DNA of 9,399 nucleotides, taken from an uncultured Pseudomonadota bacterium (lineage in GTDB: Bacteria > Pseudomonadota > Alphaproteobacteria > RUG11792). Positions within the stretch are counted from its first letter, which is position 1. Each line of letters opens with the position of its first letter. Of the stretch, positions 6,784 through 9,399 are shown in pieces. Below the pieces are notes generated by a model. It made no database searches. It worked only from the letters and a program-made list of their open reading frames with translations, and was not told where the DNA came from. The position numbers and the translations under genes are program-made. The stretch spans positions 1-9,399 of the forward strand of contig CACYDS010000047.1 in the NCBI GenBank assembly GCA_902773285.1, in the 5' to 3' direction.

Positions 6784-6824
6784 AGATTTGTAGTAATCGA
6801 TTGAAAGATTGGAAATCTACAAAT
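6784..6824 (-). repeat. Hairpin with alternative pairing just after lptB
   Basis: ATTTGTAG (6786-6793) is perfectly complementary to CTACAAAT (6817-6824), with an inner AATC/GATT pair (6795-6798 and 6807-6810). The same left arm, as TAGATTT (6784-6790... ), can instead pair with AAATCTA (about 6813-6819), so two exclusive structures are possible. It is AT-rich, lies 7 bases past the lptB stop (minus strand), and has no T-run after it, so it is more likely an mRNA-end or translation-control structure than an intrinsic terminator. Confidence 0.45.
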
Positions 6825-6830
6825 ACAAAG

Positions 6831-7550
6831 CTAGATTCGAAATGCTGCGCCTAGATACATTTTTCTTGCCAGCTCATTGCTTGCAATTTCCTCTGATGTT
6901 CCACTTACTAAGATTTGTCCATTTGCCATGATGTAACCTCTATCGATTACCTGCAAAGTTTCGCGCACATTATGATCTGTGACGATTATCCCTATTCCGG
7001 AACTTTTCAGTTTTTGTATAATGGCGACTATTTCGCTAATTGAAATTGGATCGACGCCAGAGAAAGGTTCATCTAGCAGCAAGAACGCCGGCGAAGTAGC
7101 TAATGCTCTGGCTATTTCAACTTTTCTACGCTCCCCGCCGGACAGAACATAAGCCATCGATTTCCGCAAATGCGTGATAGCAAATACATCCAAAAGTTCA
7201 TTCAACTTATCGAATATCTGATTTTTGTCTTTATACGTAATTTCTAAAATAGCCTTTATGTTATCTTCAACAGATAAACCACGAAAAATCGAGGCATCCT
7301 GAGGAAGGTAAACTATTCCGGCATTGGCTCGCTTGTGTATCTTGGTGTAAGTGATATCTCGTCCCGATAAAGTTATATTTCCAGCGTCCGGTTTAATCAT
7401 TCCAGAAAGTATAGAAAACAACGTGGTCTTTCCTGCCCCATTAGCGCCCAAAATCCCCACAATTTCAGCCGAGTTAAATGTTAAGCTAACTCCTTTTAAA
7501 ACCGCTCGGTTCTTATAAAACTTCTTTATATTATCTGCCTTTAATATCAT
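6831..7550 (-). CDS. lptB: LPS export ABC transporter ATP-binding protein LptB
   Basis: This is the ATPase that powers LPS extraction from the inner membrane together with LptF and LptG, which are not in this window. At 239 residues it has the typical LptB length. Visible motifs are Walker A GANGAGKT (35-42), Q-loop Gln84 in YLPQDASIF (81-89), ABC signature LSGGE (136-140) followed by RRKVEIARAL, Walker B FLLLDE (156-161), D-loop SGVDP (164-168) and H-loop His193 in TDHNV. The YLPQDASIFR segment and VSGTSEEI near the end are characteristic of LptB rather than of amino-acid transporters. Its ATG overlaps the lptA stop (ATGA), indicating translational coupling. In many free-living proteobacteria rpoN follows lptB; here it does not. 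Confidence 0.95.
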   Translation of the reverse strand: MILKADNIKKFYKNRAVLKGVSLTFNSAEIVGILGANGAGKTTLFSILSGMIKPDAGNITLSGRDITYTKIHKRANAGIVYLPQDASIFRGLSVEDNIKAILEITYKDKNQIFDKLNELLDVFAITHLRKSMAYVLSGGERRKVEIARALATSPAFLLLDEPFSGVDPISISEIVAIIQKLKSSGIGIIVTDHNVRETLQVIDRGYIMANGQILVSGTSEEIASNELARKMYLGAAFRI

Positions 7551-7999
7551 TTTTTCTTTGTCAGCTTTGTCTCAATGCTACTGTCCAGTACAAATTTTAC
7601 TCGATTTTTTGATGTTATATTCACAACCCCCGTCTTGATTTGGTAAACAATCCGGTCTGCATTTAAAATGCCATACTTCTTCCCTTCAATTACCACATCT
7701 TTCAAGAAAGTCACTGAAAACATATCGCTTTCACAATTTTTCGCAGTCACGGAAATTTTATCATCACTGTAGTTAACATTCCCAGTCGCAATCACTCTTT
7801 TTGCATCCCGTCCGTTCTTTTTCATGTAAATTATAATCTTGTCAGCCATAAAGGTTTTTCCATTCAACTTTGCTTTCACATTCCCAACTAGGGAATAAAC
7901 TTTCCGTTTAGTATCAAATTGAGCCTCATCCGCACTCATATCAAAAGCGCTTGCAGATATCGCAGAAATTGCAATTATAACAAGATAGATTGCTTTCAT
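7547..7999 (-). CDS. lptA: LPS transport periplasmic protein LptA (OstA-like)
   Basis: LptA bridges inner and outer membranes, carrying LPS through the periplasm from LptC to LptD. The protein has 150 residues, slightly short for the family. A signal peptide (1-18, MKAIYLVIIAISAISASA) has a likely cleavage before Phe19. The OstA-type beta-jellyroll follows, with ADEAQFDTKRKVYSLVGNVKAKL (23-45), a typical repeat of the fold; MADKIIIYM (51-59) and ATGNVNY (71-77) continue it. The tail is Lys-rich (KLTKKK). AAAGGA (8005-8010) stands five bases before the ATG, inside lptC. It overlaps lptC by ATGA at one end and lptB by ATGA at the other. Identification rests on fold motifs and on the lptC-lptA-lptB order. 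Confidence 0.9.
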   Translation of the reverse strand: MKAIYLVIIAISAISASAFDMSADEAQFDTKRKVYSLVGNVKAKLNGKTFMADKIIIYMKKNGRDAKRVIATGNVNYSDDKISVTAKNCESDMFSVTFLKDVVIEGKKYGILNADRIVYQIKTGVVNITSKNRVKFVLDSSIETKLTKKK

Positions 8000-8568
8000 T
8001 TTTTTCCTTTGACCGTGAGGTTTTTCAGTTTTATAACACCCTCTTTATCCACCGAAAAACCATTTGAAATAAAACTTCCCCGAGCACCTGTACCAGTCAC
8101 CTTTGCCTTCCCGGTTATTGTTTGCGCCATAAAATCCACCAAGGCATCTTCGGTACAACACGTCATGTCCATTGATTTGATTATAACATTATCTTGAAGA
8201 TAAGCTTTCTTCTCTTTTAGATCGAGATTACACACATTGCACTCGATAGTGGTATCCTTGTTACCTTTGCGAAAGCTGGCTTTAATTTCAGAAAGCACCA
8301 GCTTTTCCTTCGTCCTTAAAACAATTTCTTCCGCAGTTAAAAGCAAAATTCCCCCATTAAACCTGCGTTTATATGCAACTTTCTTTGTAACATTCTGTTT
8401 CTCTGAATTAGAAGTTGCAGCTCCTGCTTTTTGTTCCTTCTTGCTATCAGCTAAAGCAACATAATATCCAACTGAGATAGTTGTTATCGCAAGGAATAAC
8501 AACTTAACTAATTTCAAAAACATCAAAAAGTATACTTTAAGCAATACTTCCAAGATTGTATCAAACAT
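7996..8568 (-). CDS. lptC: LPS export protein LptC
   Basis: LptC is a bitopic inner-membrane protein that accepts LPS from LptB2FG and passes it to LptA. It has 190 residues, with one membrane helix at about 18-40 after a short N-terminal tail, a Lys/Ser-rich linker (41-66), and a periplasmic jellyroll (about 68-186). The blocks GGILLLTAEEIVL (72-84), LDLKEKKAYLQDNVII (115-130), TEDALVDF (139-146), ITGKAKVTGTGARGSF (151-166) and NGFSVDKEG (169-177) follow the LptC pattern of alphaproteobacteria. AGG lies five bases before the ATG at 8568, favouring it over the internal Met16. Odd feature: four cysteines, C110-x-x-C113 and C137-C138, in the periplasmic domain. It is the first gene of the operon, diverging from valS. 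Confidence 0.87.
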   Translation of the reverse strand: MFDTILEVLLKVYFLMFLKLVKLLFLAITTISVGYYVALADSKKEQKAGAATSNSEKQNVTKKVAYKRRFNGGILLLTAEEIVLRTKEKLVLSEIKASFRKGNKDTTIECNVCNLDLKEKKAYLQDNVIIKSMDMTCCTEDALVDFMAQTITGKAKVTGTGARGSFISNGFSVDKEGVIKLKNLTVKGKK

Positions 8569-8719
8569 TATCGCCTATGGCAATTTTTATTTGCTCATGT
8601 AAAATTAAACGGCTGTAAGACAAAGTTGTCTCATATGCTCTGAGCCGATACAACGCTTCACAGTTTCAAAGAAATTGTGCTAAAATGGACCGAAAGTTTG
8701 CGTGGTTAGCGGTACATAG
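8569..8719. other. Divergent lptC/valS intergenic region with a near-palindrome
   Basis: This 151-base region carries the valS promoter on its right side. AGACAA (8618-8623) and TTGTCT (8626-8631) form an inverted repeat around a 2-base centre, a possible operator between the two divergent units. I found no convincing -35/-10 pair for lptC on the minus strand. Confidence 0.45.
8657..8686 (+). promoter_or_regulatory. Predicted extended -10 promoter of valS
   Basis: TTCACA (8657-8662; five of six match TTGACA) is followed after 18 bases by TAAAAT (8681-8686), preceded by TGC, making an extended -10 (TGnTAAAAT). The start would be near 8693, leaving a short leader of about 27 bases before the ATG at 8720. 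Confidence 0.6.
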
Positions 8720-9399
8720 ATGGCATCACAGATTTTAGAAAAAACATACGTCCCTTCGCAGTTTGAGAAGGAGGTTTATGAAGCGACTTTAGATAAGTTT
8801 TATCCGAATGGAAATGCTGATAAAACTTTCACAATTCTGATGCCTCCGCCTAATGTCACTGGCAGTTTACATGTTGGACATGCGCTGAATTACACTATCC
8901 AGGATATCTTGGTCAGGTATTACCGGCAAAAGGGGTATGACACGCTCTGGCAACCTGGGATGGATCACGCCGGAATTGTGACGCAAATGGTCGTATCACG
9001 CGAATTGGAAGCTCAGGGAGTTGATGTAAAATCGTTATCACGTGATGAATTGATTGAGAAAATCTGGGAATGGAAAGCAAAATCTGGAGGGCGGATTTTT
9101 GAGCAACAGAAGGCTTTGGGGTGCTCGGCTCCGTGGAATTACTCTAGATTTACTATGGATGAAGGCTTTTCAAAAGCAGTTATTGAGGTTTTTGTAACTT
9201 TATACAAAGATGGATTGATTTTTAGGGCGAAACGATTAGTCAATTGGGACACCAAACTTAAAACAGCAATTTCGGATTTAGAGGTGGTCAACAAAGAAGA
9301 AAAAGGCACGCTTTGGCATATCAATTACCAAATTGAAGATAGTGATGACTTTATCACCATTGCAACAACACGTCCGGAAACTATGTTTGGAGATACTGC
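8720..9399 (+). CDS. valS: Valyl-tRNA synthetase, N-terminal part (cut by window edge)
   Basis: It charges tRNA-Val with valine and has a separate editing domain. Only the first 226 residues are present; the gene runs off the right edge (full proteins have about 880-950). The HIGH motif appears in MPPPNVTGSLHVGHALN (41-57), followed by the catalytic segment PGMDHAGIVTQMVV (79-92), a variant of the commoner PGTDHAGIATQ. The connective editing domain starts with KRLVNWDTKLKTAISDLEV (171-189) and reaches TIATTRPETMFGDT (213-226), its threonine-rich active-site block. An in-frame stop directly precedes the ATG, so the start is secure even though only a weak purine-rich site (GCGG) lies upstream. 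It is transcribed away from lptC. Confidence 0.96.
   Translation, partial: MASQILEKTYVPSQFEKEVYEATLDKFYPNGNADKTFTILMPPPNVTGSLHVGHALNYTIQDILVRYYRQKGYDTLWQPGMDHAGIVTQMVVSRELEAQGVDVKSLSRDELIEKIWEWKAKSGGRIFEQQKALGCSAPWNYSRFTMDEGFSKAVIEVFVTLYKDGLIFRAKRLVNWDTKLKTAISDLEVVNKEEKGTLWHINYQIEDSDDFITIATTRPETMFGDT

Noticed and set aside
1..9399. CRISPR arrays, insertion sequences, tRNA and rRNA genes
   Set aside because: No regular repeat-spacer pattern, no transposase or terminal inverted repeats, and no cloverleaf or rRNA sequence was recognised by eye on either strand.

Overview
The window is a stretch of ordinary bacterial chromosome from an AT-rich alphaproteobacterium. I infer the class from three things. 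The transhydrogenase is the three-polypeptide (PntAA/PntAB/PntB) type. The arginyl-tRNA synthetase gene is followed directly by a membrane-anchored SPOR-domain gene, a common alphaproteobacterial order. The proteins also match that class in style. The AT-rich composition and the apparent absence of rpoN after lptB fit a reduced, possibly host-associated lineage (Holosporales- or Rickettsiales-like), but the sequence alone does not prove this.

All complete genes lie on the minus strand; only valS, cut by the right edge, lies on the plus strand. From right to left: lptC-lptA-lptB (6831-8568) form a tightly coupled LPS-export operon with two 4-base ATGA overlaps. A small four-cysteine ORF (6490-6783) follows, which I read as a divergent GIY-YIG nuclease-like protein. 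Next come pntAA (5241-6320), an unusual gap of about 295 bases, and then pntAB and pntB (3223-4945), which together make the proton-translocating NAD(P) transhydrogenase. Last come argS (1317-3059) and a SPOR-domain membrane protein (296-1306). The left 295 bases hold no gene I can support.

The best regulatory signals are a sigma70-type promoter for argS (3090-3118, minus), embedded in a nest of short direct and inverted repeats, and an extended -10 promoter for valS (8657-8686, plus), in the 151-base region shared with the divergent lptC.

Functionally the window covers outer-membrane biogenesis (Lpt), NADPH supply driven by the proton gradient (Pnt), tRNA charging (ArgS, ValS) and cell-envelope/peptidoglycan binding (SPOR). 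I found no CRISPR array, transposon, tRNA, rRNA or phage module, and no convincing undescribed multi-gene system. The points most worth a second look are the four-cysteine GIY-YIG-like ORF, the interrupted transhydrogenase operon, the cysteine-rich LptC, and the repeat geometry at the argS promoter.
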